From Skeletonema tropicum (Eukaryota > Bacillariophyta > Thalassiosirophyceae > Thalassiosirales > Thalassiosiraceae), in assembly GCA_037178625.1 (NCBI GenBank), contig CM074144.1, positions 1,612,001 to 1,676,000 of the forward strand: a DNA stretch of 64,000 bases. Reading direction: 5' to 3'. This document shows positions 20,225-32,489 of the stretch, in pieces (within the stretch, counting starts at the first letter, position 1; each line of letters begins with the position of its first letter). A program made the position numbers and the translations under genes. The notes below the pieces were generated by a model, which saw only the letters and a program-made list of their open reading frames with translations, had not been told where the DNA came from and did not search any database.

Positions 20225-22378
20225 ATGAGATTCAACACCGCCATCACCATCGTCGCTCTTCTCTCGGCTACTCCCATTCCGATTGTAGCAGACGACTCTT
20301 CCACTTTTGTTGGAGCCTCTGGCTCAGGCCCAGGCTCAGGCCGTCAGCGTCGGCTCAGGCGTAGCAAATCCACCAAATTTACAGCAGGAGGTAATGAACA
20401 TGACATCTTTCAAAACTCGACTGTCGCTGAAGGAAGAGATGGGGATTGGATAGCGGCAGAGGACATAAAGATGAATAAGGGCAAGGGCAAAGGAGGAGCT
20501 TATGAAGTGTGGGGTTCTGACCAGTCCAACTCCGTAGCAGGAGAATCACCGGCTGGCGTAAAGGGAAGCTTCCTTTGGATATGGGATTCAGATTCCATTC
20601 AAGAGCAAGTCGCTGGTGGAGCCGATGCAAAGCCGCTGAGCTGTACGCCCAACGACACTGAAGGACCTTGCGACTTGCTGGATATCTTCCCTCAAGATTT
20701 GAAGGAGGTAGGGACTGACACCCTCCTCGGAGATCTCCCTGCTTTTGGTCGTCTTCATGGAGTCATCAAGGACCCTTCCAACCGTTATGTGACTGCAAAC
20801 ATCTTCACCCCGACTGGTGGGTACGTTGGTGTTCTGGACACTGAAACAAAAGAAGCCATTGCCCTCTTCCGTGTTACGGCAACTACTGGAAATGCCTCCC
20901 AGAGAAGTGTCCACATGAGCTACTGGGCGACAGATGGCTCGGCAATCCTTGTTGATAATCTCCACGGGAAGATGATTGAACGCATTGACGTCACGAGGGA
21001 CAAGAAGGGAAAGATTATCGATCTCGTGTTCAACAAAAGTGCTGGAGTTTATCTAGGAAAAGATTTCAGTCTACAAGCAGAAGCCACGGCGTTCTATGGA
21101 ACAAATGCCTTTGGAAGTAGTCTTATCGGCTCGGTAGGTGGAGATTACGATGAAGCAGGTAAGTCTTAGTCGTCACTGCACACTCATATTTTGCTATGTA
21201 AGTTTCAATGAGATCGATCAATACCCACTGTTTGCTTAAATCTTTACCTACGTTTTTGCTTGTACAAACAGATACTGGCAATCTCACCCCATCAGGCAAG
21301 AGGAAGGAATGGAATTGCAGTGATGATATTCCTGTTAACGAAAAGCCTCTGGGTGGCTGCCGCCCAAACAATGTCCCAATTTGTCCCATTACATCTGCTA
21401 ACAACAATGTTTATGTGACGCTAGGAGGTGGAGGCCTCTTTGTGGCAAAACTTGGTGAGTCTTTCTCATCACTGTCGTACTACCAATAATGCTCATGCTC
21501 TGATGAATTGAATGAAGTTGTGGCTAACATATTGCCTTCTTTCCTTATCCTACTAAATAGACGAAACTCCCATGCGTATTGTTGGTGAATACGGTAACAG
21601 GATTGTCAATGGAGCAGGGTGCGGAGGAGTTGAAGCACAGGGAAGCATGTTCTTCAATGGTGGGGTTTCGGCTAGTTCTGCTGGGGCAACTCAGTCAACT
21701 TTCATACTTTATGGCCTTGATGACTCCAAGTTTGATGCTTATGTTAATGATCCAAAGGAAAACTCCCCATTTCCCTCACAGATCTTCAGTGATGCGACCA
21801 ACACCAACACAGGAGGCAACATCGATGGCACGAGTGATAGAAACGATTCAGGACAGCTCCCTAACATTTCAACTCGACGTGATTCTCATGGTGCTGTCGT
21901 CACCCTTGATGGAAAGTACCTACACGTCGTGGATCGCATCCAGAATATCATGGAGGTGTTTGATGTTACCACGGAAGAACGTGTAAACACATACGACTTG
22001 GTGTCGAAGGATGGCAAGAGCGGCCGTGAAGGCAATGCTGGGCCCTGCCTAAAGAGGAGTGTGCTAGATGATAATGGTTTGCACCTGAATGACCCTGCTC
22101 CTGATTTGTTGGAGTTGACTCCAGATGGGAAGTACCTCATGATTGCTTTCCGTGGTCCCAAGCCTGTTTCAGTGAGCCATGCGGCTCAGGGAAGCTGCCC
22201 AGGTGTGGGCATTGTTGAACTATCTGAGGGTGGTATGTCTGGAAAGCTCGTTGACGTATTGAGGACCACGAATACCATTGATACTGTGCCAGTAGGTACT
22301 ATCACAGGTGGCCATGACTATACTGGTTCAGAGAGGAGCGATGTCCATGGTGCAATTGTAGTCGCAAAGAGGAAGTAG
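20225..22378 (+). CDS. Secreted beta-propeller (YVTN/SMP30-like) protein (3 exons)
   Basis: Exons 20225-21158, 21272-21454 and 21561-22378 join in frame to 644 aa. Both introns (113 and 106 bp) have GTAAGT or GTGAGT donors and CAG/TAG acceptors. An N-terminal signal peptide (MRFNTAITIVALLSATPIPIVADD) indicates secretion or entry to the ER. The rest has repeated propeller-blade motifs, such as GVLDTETKEAIALFRV, RDSHGAVVTLDGKYLHVVDR, LELTPDGKYLMIAFRGP and SDVHGAIVVAKR. These resemble YVTN-type or lactonase-like propellers. Conserved His-Gly residues recur (GRLHGVIKD, DSHGAV, DVHGAI) and might bind metal. No catalytic assignment is possible; an extracellular binding or enzymatic role is inferred. 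Confidence 0.82.
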
Positions 22379-23518
22379 TAAGTTTGGGTTGGGGATTAGG
22401 TCTTAATAGGTTTGGGACTGATGAAATACGCGTCGATGACGTCAATAGTCAATAGCAATAGGGCTAGGGGACTCAGGACGACGACAAAGTGTACAATACT
22501 TTGCAGGTAGAAGTACTTTGCAATAACAAAGTAAAATGGTTAAACTTTGACAGCTTATCATTGTCATTCTTTCCACGCGCTACATATCGAGTACGTCCCT
22601 GCCATTCTACTGTCGCACCTTCTGGGTCAGTAGTAGAGTGTCGATTGGATGCATGCAGATCTGTCACACATAAACTCTTCTCAAGTTGACACTCAACGCA
22701 AAAAGCAAGCTGTTGCGTTTTGGAAGACACCGACCACCCAATGCACTGCTGCATGGTTCATCAGGTCACCCTCTGTGTACTGCTGTGAAACTCACTCTCT
22801 CCAATCTCATAGAGGGCAATGTCCACTCTCATCTTCAACCTTCTCGACGAATATTCTAAGCAATTATTTGCTCCATACTTCTGCACCATCACATCTGGAT
22901 ACTGAATATAGTAGATCATAGCATAAGGGCTGGATCAGTCCCGTAGACACAAGTTGTCTGGGTGGAAATGATGCAAAGCAGGTGGAAGGGTATCGATCCG
23001 CGACTACATGAAGATGAATATGAACCGATCTCTCATATGTAAGTCAGGTCAAGGGAAACGTCACCGCTGCAGACGCATTCAGCAGTGAAAGTCTGTCTCT
23101 GACTCTGAATGTTACGGATTTTACTTTTACTTTTACTTTTATTATTGCACTGTTGTGGAATTGATATATCCGCGCTACAAGAAAACTGATCAATTCACTG
23201 GAAAAAATGATCCACTTCCAACCCCACCAAAAATGAATTGACCATCGATTCTCAAGCTCAAGCCTCCTTTCCACCTGTACATGCACGAACAATTACTAGC
23301 CCATAGCTCCAGCCGGCAGGGAGAGGAAGGTTATTGACACCAAGAACAAGAATCTTGACGAGCAAGACCTCAAGAACCTCAAGGAATACGACGCATTTCT
23401 TTGCTACTTTATTTTACTGTCGTGTAAGATGCCAAGGTAGTCAGTAAAGAAGAGCTTGAGATTCATATTCCTCTCCAGGATCAGAATGGCAGCCAGCCGT
23501 CAATTGAAATATGAGTCC
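22379..23518. other. Intergenic with one coding-like relic
   Basis: About 1.1 kb with no intact gene. The stretch 23324-23440 (+) reads RKVIDTKNKNLDEQDLKNLK and onward in one frame and looks like a decayed protein-coding segment, but both ends are lost. A TTTTAC microrepeat lies near 23110-23140. Confidence 0.35.
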
Positions 23519-23781
23519 AACCGTCCACACCGATGTCAAAGCGCAATTTTCCGGCACCTCTACTTTGGTATAATAATAAGTAGCGATGGCGTCGGTCGAT
23601 GACCACCTGAAGACACCACTTCATAAAAAGGCTATTGGAGAGTGAGTTTCTGCATTGGGGCCGTCTAGTTGTATGTGCAGGTAGTGTTGTTGATGTCGGC
23701 ACATACTATTGGGAGGTGCGATGGTGATCGCTGGTGATTTTTTTCATTATCCCCTGGACCCTTGCCCTGGACATCTTCTGG
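23519..23781 (-). mobile_element. Truncated inverted copy of the TTAA element
   Basis: This arm is the inverted counterpart of 23786-24035, so the two form a head-to-head pair. They meet at a perfect 24-nt palindrome (23774-23797) centred on GGTTAACC. Only about 260 bp of this copy remains before unrelated sequence. Confidence 0.75.
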
Positions 23782-25158
23782 TTAACCAGAAGATGCCCAG
23801 GGGATAATGAAAAAAATCACCAGCGATCACCATGGCGCACCTCGACCCCGTACGTGCCGACATCAACAACACTAGCTACACATAAAATTAGACAGCCCAA
23901 CTGCAGCAACTCCCTCTCCAATAGCCTTTCTATGAAGTGGTGTCCTCAGATGGACATCAATCCACGCCATCGCTACTTATTATGACACCAAAGTAGAGGT
24001 GCCGGAAAATTGCGCTTTGACATCGGTGTGATGATGCACTTCCAATATGGTCTTCAGATGAATAGTTGAAGCTGCTCTGCCACTGAACTGGTTTGCAGAC
24101 GCCATCTATATACTATTAAGCGGCGATCAGTCCCCTCTAGAGTGTGTCGGGGCGTTCTATGGCGCATGTAGTGGCATGGTGAATACAGTAGTTGAAAATT
24201 GATAATTTCCACAAAATACATCAAAAAGGAGAATGCATATATCTGACAGGAAATGAAATGAGAGGGTGCCAAAAGTCTGTGAGGTGATGACTATAATATA
24301 ACAATCAACGTGGTTGGTGTAGATATCTCTATTTCATTGCGGCTGCGACATTATTGGACTGGTTGAAATGTAGCATATTTTGGTGGAAAATGAAGAGCGA
24401 ATGCAATCACATACACGAGTATTTGAAGTGATATTGAGTGTATTCATCCTGCAAGTTGGGGACCCTTTCACCACACAACACCAATAGCCATCTGTTGCGA
24501 GCATTATACAGTGGTTTCAGGGTATCATATGACTCCTAACAGCACCATTCCTACCCGATGGGATCAAAGCAACAGCGGATGATTTGACCTACTACTCAAT
24601 TATTACGTCTAATTTGTATGTAATCAATAAAACTGATAATAATAATCAATCATCATAGTATTCAGAAGGTGTCTGCAATGCACCATGGCAATTAAATAAC
24701 CGAAATCTATTAAATATGAGTATGTCATGATGTTGCCCGGCATGTGCAGATTTTATGTCTCTGGCGGTTAGAGCCGTATACCATCACAACGACGCCGATT
24801 CGGCCGCCACCGCTTACAGAATCGGAATCTACATAAAAAATGGGTTTAGGCACTATATTGTTTATGTTGATTTTGGGAATGTTGGCCCAATAGTACCATG
24901 GTTTGCCGTCGGATTCGTCATGGAGGAGATGTTTTTTGTTAGTGTGTGATGCGTGATGGCCGAGCACCCCGGGCCGACGATGCCAGTGCTACTGAATTAG
25001 TGCCCACAATATCTTGGAGAATGGTCGGAATACCACCATGCCACGTTGCAGAGGCGTTCTAAACTAACTAAATGGAAGGTTGTTGGTCTTTGAACCAAAT
25101 GAATCGACCTATTATTGACATAGTTACGTGGTAAAGACGCCACCCGGGGTGGATCCGG

Positions 25159-26333
25159 TAGCGTTTCGGCCAGGTAGCCCGCCCACCCCTGCAAAATATC
25201 CCAAAAAATATCCCTGATTATTTACTAGTTCCTACGTACAAAAGTCTACATGATGTGACAGGACACCATCTCAAAAAGTCCGCCAGAGCCTTCCTTCCAC
25301 CAGGATGCGTTGAGCTCACCGCACCAGCATGGCCGACAGCCGACACTACTATGTACTTGCCGACAGCTCCCTCGCCCTGCCAACACTACAGACAGATTCA
25401 GTAGTGGCTGTTGCTGTGTTGCATTATTTTTGTCGCCATCCGTGTATTAATTCGGTCTTTCGCCCGTATTCTGTCGCTTCGTCGCTGGATAGATGAGTTG
25501 AAACATTTCGAGTACAAGGAATTCACAGATGAATTCCTCAAATCAATGAGGGATGAAATACCCGAATACCTGAAACTTGTGGAAGAAATGCATTTCAATT
25601 TCGAGGGCGAGGACATCGAGGAGACGAATAGACGTTATCGGCAAAGAGTGAAAGAAAAGTTGCGAAGGGCTCGTCAGAGAGCCTTGTTGGTTAATATAGA
25701 CAATACATTACGTCAGCAGCAGGGTGACGACACTGCTGAAGACGCTCACCCAGAAGATGAAGATGATATAATGGAAGATTCAGATGTGGCAGAAGATGGG
25801 ATTGAGGGCAATGTTGGGGATCTATTGCAAGCTGCTGGAGAAGAGGGAGCAGATGGGGAGGATATAGATGAGTTTTGTAGAATGAATTGGAAAAATGACA
25901 TTGGGGAGCGTGGACGTCGGATCTATGAATGGTGGAAGACTGCAATGGAAGCTAGAGCAGATGTGATACCATCCTTCTACAAGGCTGTTCGGCTTATTGT
26001 TCTTACTCAAGTTTCTAGTGCTGCGGTGGAGCGTGTATTCTCACAATTGACTTTCATCCGGAGGATTGTTGGTGACAGCATAGTGGGAGATGTGTTGCAG
26101 CTACGGACGTTCTTGCGCTGTAATAATGGCCAAGTGAGTGATTTTGGATATAAAAAGTGATTAAATGTGATTTGATGAGTGAACAATAGTATTATTGACA
26201 TCAGAAACGCTCCAGCTATCAAGATAAGCTTGTCCAAATAAAAGGATATTTTTTAGCGATTTTTGGCGAAAAAATATCCCTCGGGATACTCAAAAGTGCC
26301 GAAATATCCCAGGGATTCCTGGCCGAAACGCTA
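25159..26333 (+). mobile_element. hAT-2: internal deletion derivative of hAT-1 (1,175 bp)
   Basis: It has the same 16-bp termini as hAT-1, in the opposite orientation, and a perfect 8-bp target duplication GGATCCGG (25151-25158 and 26334-26341). The two are nearly identical except for a ~472-bp internal deletion. The deletion joins ...GTATTCTGTC to GCTTCGTCGCTGG at about 25476 and removes the N-terminal coding part. It sits inside the TTAA element. Confidence 0.92.
25411..26160 (+). pseudogene. hAT transposase C-terminal fragment
   Basis: An open frame of 249 codons without an ATG at its start. It fuses 5' untranslated sequence to the transposase C terminus through the internal deletion. It retains the dimerisation motif (WWKTAMEA...SSAAVERVFS) and an acidic stretch. 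The encoded part is nearly identical to that of hAT-1, and it lacks a catalytic core. Confidence 0.8.
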
Positions 26334-26420
26334 GGATCCGGGGTGTGGGCATCTTCTGGTTAACCCTCGGATAACGCTATTTGAGATTTCAACTGAACAA
26401 GCTACACACAACAAAAAAGT

Positions 26421-28443
26421 ACTTACCAAAAATTACGGTGTAAAATACGGCGGAATTCGGTATTCTGTGTACTTTCCCGGTGTAACTTCTACACTTTTTC
26501 TTGAAATACACGAATATATTTCGTCTCAATTCGTCTTGCTTTGTTGGCTCTTTGCTGCGGCAAGTAAAAATACACGATATTACACCAACTTCCGGTGTAA
26601 CTTTTACACCGGGAGACAAACCAGCCCAGTGGACTGCCCACGGTCATGCTTTTTGCGGCGATGCCCGTAAAGTACGTTCATGTGTTCACCAAAATTCAAA
26701 AATTCGTCACATGACACTGCATACTGCTCAATGGCAATGGCGACATGGACATGGCACCCTATCACACACTACTACTATCCAACTCACAATCACCACCGAC
26801 AAAGATGCCGAATCCAATGAAGTCAAAGGGCCGCCCCAGCAAGAACAAGAAGGCGCCGGCGAAATCACCGCTGCGAATATGCTTCCCGCAACAACCTCTC
26901 CTGCTGCCGATGCAAGTGCAAGGGCATCCACCGATCGTGTTGAAAAGATCCTAAGTGATATGATATAAAAAAAAAGAGTTTTGTTGATGACGGCAGCGTT
27001 GCAACTTACCTCATTTGGTTTGGTACGTCTTTTCGATAACCGCTTGAACGATGAGCACCTGGAAAAGATGATCGATGCTGACATTGAAGATCAGAACAAA
27101 AATGATCGCAAGAGGACGGCTCCCCGAAATTATATCGTCGATGCTGTTGACGCGCTCAAACCATTGCGTGATAGGCAACACCATATCAGTTTCCTATGAT
27201 ACAGTTGTGGAATACATATGACTACTAAGTATTATGTTGCTGTGGTTGAACGTTCATGCGCCGAGAAGTACATGAAGGCGCTGAAAATAAACAGATGAAA
27301 TCACCCCCGACATGGTAGCCGAAGATGGTAGAGTCTTCCAATCGGTAGAGCAATATTATGGAATACGCAGTGCAATTGCTTGGGTCTACAAAGTAGCAGT
27401 AGCAACAGTGGAGATGCCTTTTGCGCAAGATCTTGGGACCTACATTAATAACACGCCACGTTGCTGCAGCAAAGCAACAACTCGGTCTCAAGCTCACGAA
27501 GGGCAAAGACGTGATGAAATCCGAAGCGTAGGAGATAATTGCAGAGCATTGAAAGTGGAGAGAAAGAGATATTTTCAATCATCTCATGCTTCTTTTGGAC
27601 TGGAACTTGATGAAGAGCAGTGAGAGCTGTTTGAATGTGAAAATGATACGCATTGACTTCGAGGAAGTTTACTTGAATTGTTTGTAGTTGAGAAGGAGAA
27701 GGGTAAGCAGCGTGAGGCATGCATAGCACTGCTTCGCCAATCAAGAAAAGCCTCACATCTGTCTCGTGCTGTTCGCAAGGTAGATCTTTGCGTGTTTTCT
27801 GGCACCAACCAGTATACTAGGTAGAGTAGTCGAATGCATGATCTCTTTGAGGAAATCAAGGATATTTTTTGCGACATTGGGATCGACTGGCAAGAACTTG
27901 GTACTCATTCTACTTGAAAGGCGTCGGAAGTATGGTCGCCAATGCCAGCACTGTGGGCCCATCGATTGTTGCCTTGTGTCTACGAGCGGGCTGGAAGCTT
28001 GGAGGTGTGACGGAAATGTATCACTTTCGTCAAGACGCAGGTGATTTAAATGTGGTAAGATGAGCTGCCTGTCTCGATATCGAGATGAAATATTATGGAT
28101 ATCGCCGCCATATTCAACTGTTCGGACTTGGACCAAGATGGCAAGCTTGCGGCAATGGCAATGGCCAAAGCTGACCGCTGGCTGAAAGAGCGCATTCCAA
28201 AGTTTTGGAGATCACAAAACAACAGCAATAGGCAGAGGATAATCTTCTGTAGGTCTACATAAAATAATATACATTTTTACATCAACAACCTCATTCGTTT
28301 CATTGCTGTAACTTTGAGTGGTCTGGAGCTCCGGAGTGGGCGGTCTTGAGGGCACTAGCGGACACCTTGGAGGCAAATTATACCCCGTTGACAGGGCCTT
28401 TTGTACCCGGTGTAACTTTTACACCGGAATTTTATCCACTTTT
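26421..28443 (+). mobile_element. Crypton-like unit 1
   Basis: A perfect 21-nt palindrome (arm CCGGTGTAA, centre CTT) lies near the left end (26592-26612) and again near the right end (28407-28427). A partial version, CCGGTGTAACTTCTACAC, is at 26481. No long terminal repeats are present, as expected for a Crypton. Confidence 0.82.
26805..28062 (+). pseudogene. Degenerate Crypton tyrosine recombinase (unit 1)
   Basis: Fragments in changing frames follow the order of diatom/oomycete Crypton recombinases. A basic N terminus (MPNPMKSKGRPSKNKK, 26805) comes first, then APRNYIVDAVDALKPL (27123), DGRVFQSVEQYYGIRSAIAW (27324), VAAAKQQLGLKLTKGKDVM (about 27460), LLLDWNLMKSSESCLNVK (about 27590) and IGIDWQELGTHST-stop-KGVG. 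LCLRAGWKLGGVTEMYHF comes last (to 28062). The stop at 27915-27917 replaces the Arg of the catalytic HxxR box (CGA to TGA). Several other stops and frameshifts are present. A Tyr that could be the nucleophile (EMYHF) remains. The identification rests on remembered family motifs, not a search. Confidence 0.75.
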
Positions 28444-30466
28444 ACTTACCAAAAATTACGGTGTAAAATACGGCGGAATTCGGTATTCTGTGTACTTTCC
28501 CGGTGTAACTTCTACACTTTTTCTTGAAATACACGAATATATTTCGTCTCAATTCGTCTTGCTTTGTTGGCTCTTTGCTGCGGCAAGTAAAAATACACGA
28601 TATTACACCAACTTCCGGTGTAACTTTTACACCGGGAGACAAACCAGCCCAGTGGACTGCCCACGGTCATGCTTTTTGCGGCGATGCCCGTAAAGTACGT
28701 TCATGTGTTCACCAAAATTCAAAAATTCGTCACATGACACTGCATACTGCTCAATGGCAATGGCGACATGGACATGGCACCCTATCACACACTACTACTA
28801 TCCAACTCACAATCACCACCGACAAAGATGCCGAATCCAATGAAGTCAAAGGGCCGCCCCAGCAAGAACAAGAAGGCGCCGGCGAAATCACCGCTGCGAA
28901 TATGCTTCCCGCAACAACCTCTCCTGCTGCCGATGCAAGTGCAAGGGCATCCACCGATCGTGTTGAAAAGATCCTAAGTGATATGATATAAAAAAAAAGA
29001 GTTTTGTTGATGACGGCAGCGTTGCAACTTACCTCATTTGGTTTGGTACGTCTTTTCGATAACCGCTTGAACGATGAGCACCTGGAAAAGATGATCGATG
29101 CTGACATTGAAGATCAGAACAAAAATGATCGCAAGAGGACGGCTCCCCGAAATTATATCGTCGATGCTGTTGACGCGCTCAAACCATTGCGTGATAGGCA
29201 ACACCATATCAGTTTCCTATGATACAGTTGTGGAATACATATGACTACTAAGTATTATGTTGCTGTGGTTGAACGTTCATGCGCCGAGAAGTACATGAAG
29301 GCGCTGAAAATAAACAGATGAAATCACCCCCGACATGGTAGCCGAAGATGGTAGAGTCTTCCAATCGGTAGAGCAATATTATGGAATACGCAGTGCAATT
29401 GCTTGGGTCTACAAAGTAGCAGTAGCAACAGTGGAGATGCCTTTTGCGCAAGATCTTGGGACCTACATTAATAACACGCCACGTTGCTGCAGCAAAGCAA
29501 CAACTCGGTCTCAAGCTCACGAAGGGCAAAGACGTGATGAAATCCGAAGCGTAGGAGATAATTGCAGAGCATTGAAAGTGGAGAGAAAGAGATATTTTCA
29601 ATCATCTCATGCTTCTTTTGGACTGGAACTTGATGAAGAGCAGTGAGAGCTGTTTGAATGTGAAAATGATACGCATTGACTTCGAGGAAGTTTACTTGAA
29701 TTGTTTGTAGTTGAGAAGGAGAAGGGTAAGCAGCGTGAGGCATGCATAGCACTGCTTCGCCAATCAAGAAAAGCCTCACATCTGTCTCGTGCTGTTCGCA
29801 AGGTAGATCTTTGCGTGTTTTCTGGCACCAACCAGTATACTAGGTAGAGTAGTCGAATGCATGATCTCTTTGAGGAAATCAAGGATATTTTTTGCGACAT
29901 TGGGATCGACTGGCAAGAACTTGGTACTCATTCTACTTGAAAGGCGTCGGAAGTATGGTCGCCAATGCCAGCACTGTGGGCCCATCGATTGTTGCCTTGT
30001 GTCTACGAGCGGGCTGGAAGCTTGGAGGTGTGACGGAAATGTATCACTTTCGTCAAGACGCAGGTGATTTAAATGTGGTAAGATGAGCTGCCTGTCTCGA
30101 TATCGAGATGAAATATTATGGATATCGCCGCCATATTCAACTGTTCGGACTTGGACCAAGATGGCAAGCTTGCGGCAATGGCAATGGCCAAAGCTGACCG
30201 CTGGCTGAAAGAGCGCATTCCAAAGTTTTGGAGATCACAAAACAACAGCAATAGGCAGAGGATAATCTTCTGTAGGTCTACATAAAATAATATACATTTT
30301 TACATCAACAACCTCATTCGTTTCATTGCTGTAACTTTGCGTGGTCTGGAGCTCCGGAGTGGGCGGTCTTGAGGGCACTAGCGGACACCTTGGAGGCAAA
30401 TTATACCCCGTTGACAGGGCCTTTTGTACCCGGTGTAACTTTTACACCGGAATTTTATCCACTTTT
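28444..30466 (+). mobile_element. Crypton-like unit 2
   Basis: Second copy, identical to unit 1 apart from the 30340 base noted for the array. Palindromes are at 28615-28635 and 30430-30450. Confidence 0.82.
28828..30085 (+). pseudogene. Degenerate Crypton tyrosine recombinase (unit 2)
   Basis: The same fragments and the same lesions as in unit 1, including the stop in the HxxR box at 29938-29940. Confidence 0.75.
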
Positions 30467-32489
30467 ACTTACCAAAAATTACGGTGTAAAATACGGCGGA
30501 ATTCGGTATTCTGTGTACTTTCCCGGTGTAACTTCTACACTTTTTCTTGAAATACACGAATATATTTCGTCTCAATTCGTCTTGCTTTGTTGGCTCTTTG
30601 CTGCGGCAAGTAAAAATACACGATATTACACCAACTTCCGGTGTAACTTTTACACCGGGAGACAAACCAGCCCAGTGGACTGCCCACGGTCATGCTTTTT
30701 GCGGCGATGCCCGTAAAGTACGTTCATGTGTTCACCAAAATTCAAAAATTCGTCACATGACACTGCATACTGCTCAATGGCAATGGCGACATGGACATGG
30801 CACCCTATCACACACTACTACTATCCAACTCACAATCACCACCGACAAAGATGCCGAATCCAATGAAGTCAAAGGGCCGCCCCAGCAAGAACAAGAAGGC
30901 GCCGGCGAAATCACCGCTGCGAATATGCTTCCCGCAACAACCTCTCCTGCTGCCGATGCAAGTGCAAGGGCATCCACCGATCGTGTTGAAAAGATCCTAA
31001 GTGATATGATATAAAAAAAAAGAGTTTTGTTGATGACGGCAGCGTTGCAACTTACCTCATTTGGTTTGGTACGTCTTTTCGATAACCGCTTGAACGATGA
31101 GCACCTGGAAAAGATGATCGATGCTGACATTGAAGATCAGAACAAAAATGATCGCAAGAGGACGGCTCCCCGAAATTATATCGTCGATGCTGTTGACGCG
31201 CTCAAACCATTGCGTGATAGGCAACACCATATCAGTTTCCTATGATACAGTTGTGGAATACATATGACTACTAAGTATTATGTTGCTGTGGTTGAACGTT
31301 CATGCGCCGAGAAGTACATGAAGGCGCTGAAAATAAACAGATGAAATCACCCCCGACATGGTAGCCGAAGATGGTAGAGTCTTCCAATCGGTAGAGCAAT
31401 ATTATGGAATACGCAGTGCAATTGCTTGGGTCTACAAAGTAGCAGTAGCAACAGTGGAGATGCCTTTTGCGCAAGATCTTGGGACCTACATTAATAACAC
31501 GCCACGTTGCTGCAGCAAAGCAACAACTCGGTCTCAAGCTCACGAAGGGCAAAGACGTGATGAAATCCGAAGCGTAGGAGATAATTGCAGAGCATTGAAA
31601 GTGGAGAGAAAGAGATATTTTCAATCATCTCATGCTTCTTTTGGACTGGAACTTGATGAAGAGCAGTGAGAGCTGTTTGAATGTGAAAATGATACGCATT
31701 GACTTCGAGGAAGTTTACTTGAATTGTTTGTAGTTGAGAAGGAGAAGGGTAAGCAGCGTGAGGCATGCATAGCACTGCTTCGCCAATCAAGAAAAGCCTC
31801 ACATCTGTCTCGTGCTGTTCGCAAGGTAGATCTTTGCGTGTTTTCTGGCACCAACCAGTATACTAGGTAGAGTAGTCGAATGCATGATCTCTTTGAGGAA
31901 ATCAAGGATATTTTTTGCGACATTGGGATCGACTGGCAAGAACTTGGTACTCATTCTACTTGAAAGGCGTCGGAAGTATGGTCGCCAATGCCAGCACTGT
32001 GGGCCCATCGATTGTTGCCTTGTGTCTACGAGCGGGCTGGAAGCTTGGAGGTGTGACGGAAATGTATCACTTTCGTCAAGACGCAGGTGATTTAAATGTG
32101 GTAAGATGAGCTGCCTGTCTCGATATCGAGATGAAATATTATGGATATCGCCGCCATATTCAACTGTTCGGACTTGGACCAAGATGGCAAGCTTGCGGCA
32201 ATGGCAATGGCCAAAGCTGACCGCTGGCTGAAAGAGCGCATTCCAAAGTTTTGGAGATCACAAAACAACAGCAATAGGCAGAGGATAATCTTCTGTAGGT
32301 CTACATAAAATAATATACATTTTTACATCAACAACCTCATTCGTTTCATTGCTGTAACTTTGCGTGGTCTGGAGCTCCGGAGTGGGCGGTCTTGAGGGCA
32401 CTAGCGGACACCTTGGAGGCAAATTATACCCCGTTGACAGGGCCTTTTGTACCCGGTGTAACTTTTACACCGGAATTTTATCCACTTTT
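30467..32489 (+). mobile_element. Crypton-like unit 3
   Basis: Third copy. It leaves the array through ACTTAC into unique sequence. Palindromes are at 30638-30658 and 32453-32473. Confidence 0.82.
30851..32108 (+). pseudogene. Degenerate Crypton tyrosine recombinase (unit 3)
   Basis: The same fragments and lesions as in unit 1, with the HxxR stop at 31961-31963. The shared lesions show the unit was already dead, or mobilised in trans, before amplification. Confidence 0.75.

Larger units (their letters stand above)
23786..26359 (+). mobile_element. piggyBac-like (TTAA-flanked) element, interrupted by hAT-2
   Basis: Perfect 13-bp termini CCAGAAGATGCCC (23786-23798) and GGGCATCTTCTGG (26347-26359) are each bordered by TTAA (23782-23785, 26360-26363), the target duplication of piggyBac elements. 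With hAT-2 and its duplicated 8 bp removed, the element is about 1.39 kb. A diverged copy without visible ends lies at 57945-59192. A conserved frame at 24731-24910 (see findings) suggests it once encoded protein. No DDD transposase is recognisable. Confidence 0.72.

Noticed and set aside
22473..22754. Short frames on both strands downstream of the propeller gene
   Set aside because: Under 100 codons, no domain and no splice evidence.
26501..26968. 155-aa frame in each 2,023-bp unit
   Set aside because: It overlaps the palindromes and the recombinase N terminus in another frame and shows no domain. Its identity across units is due to tandem duplication.
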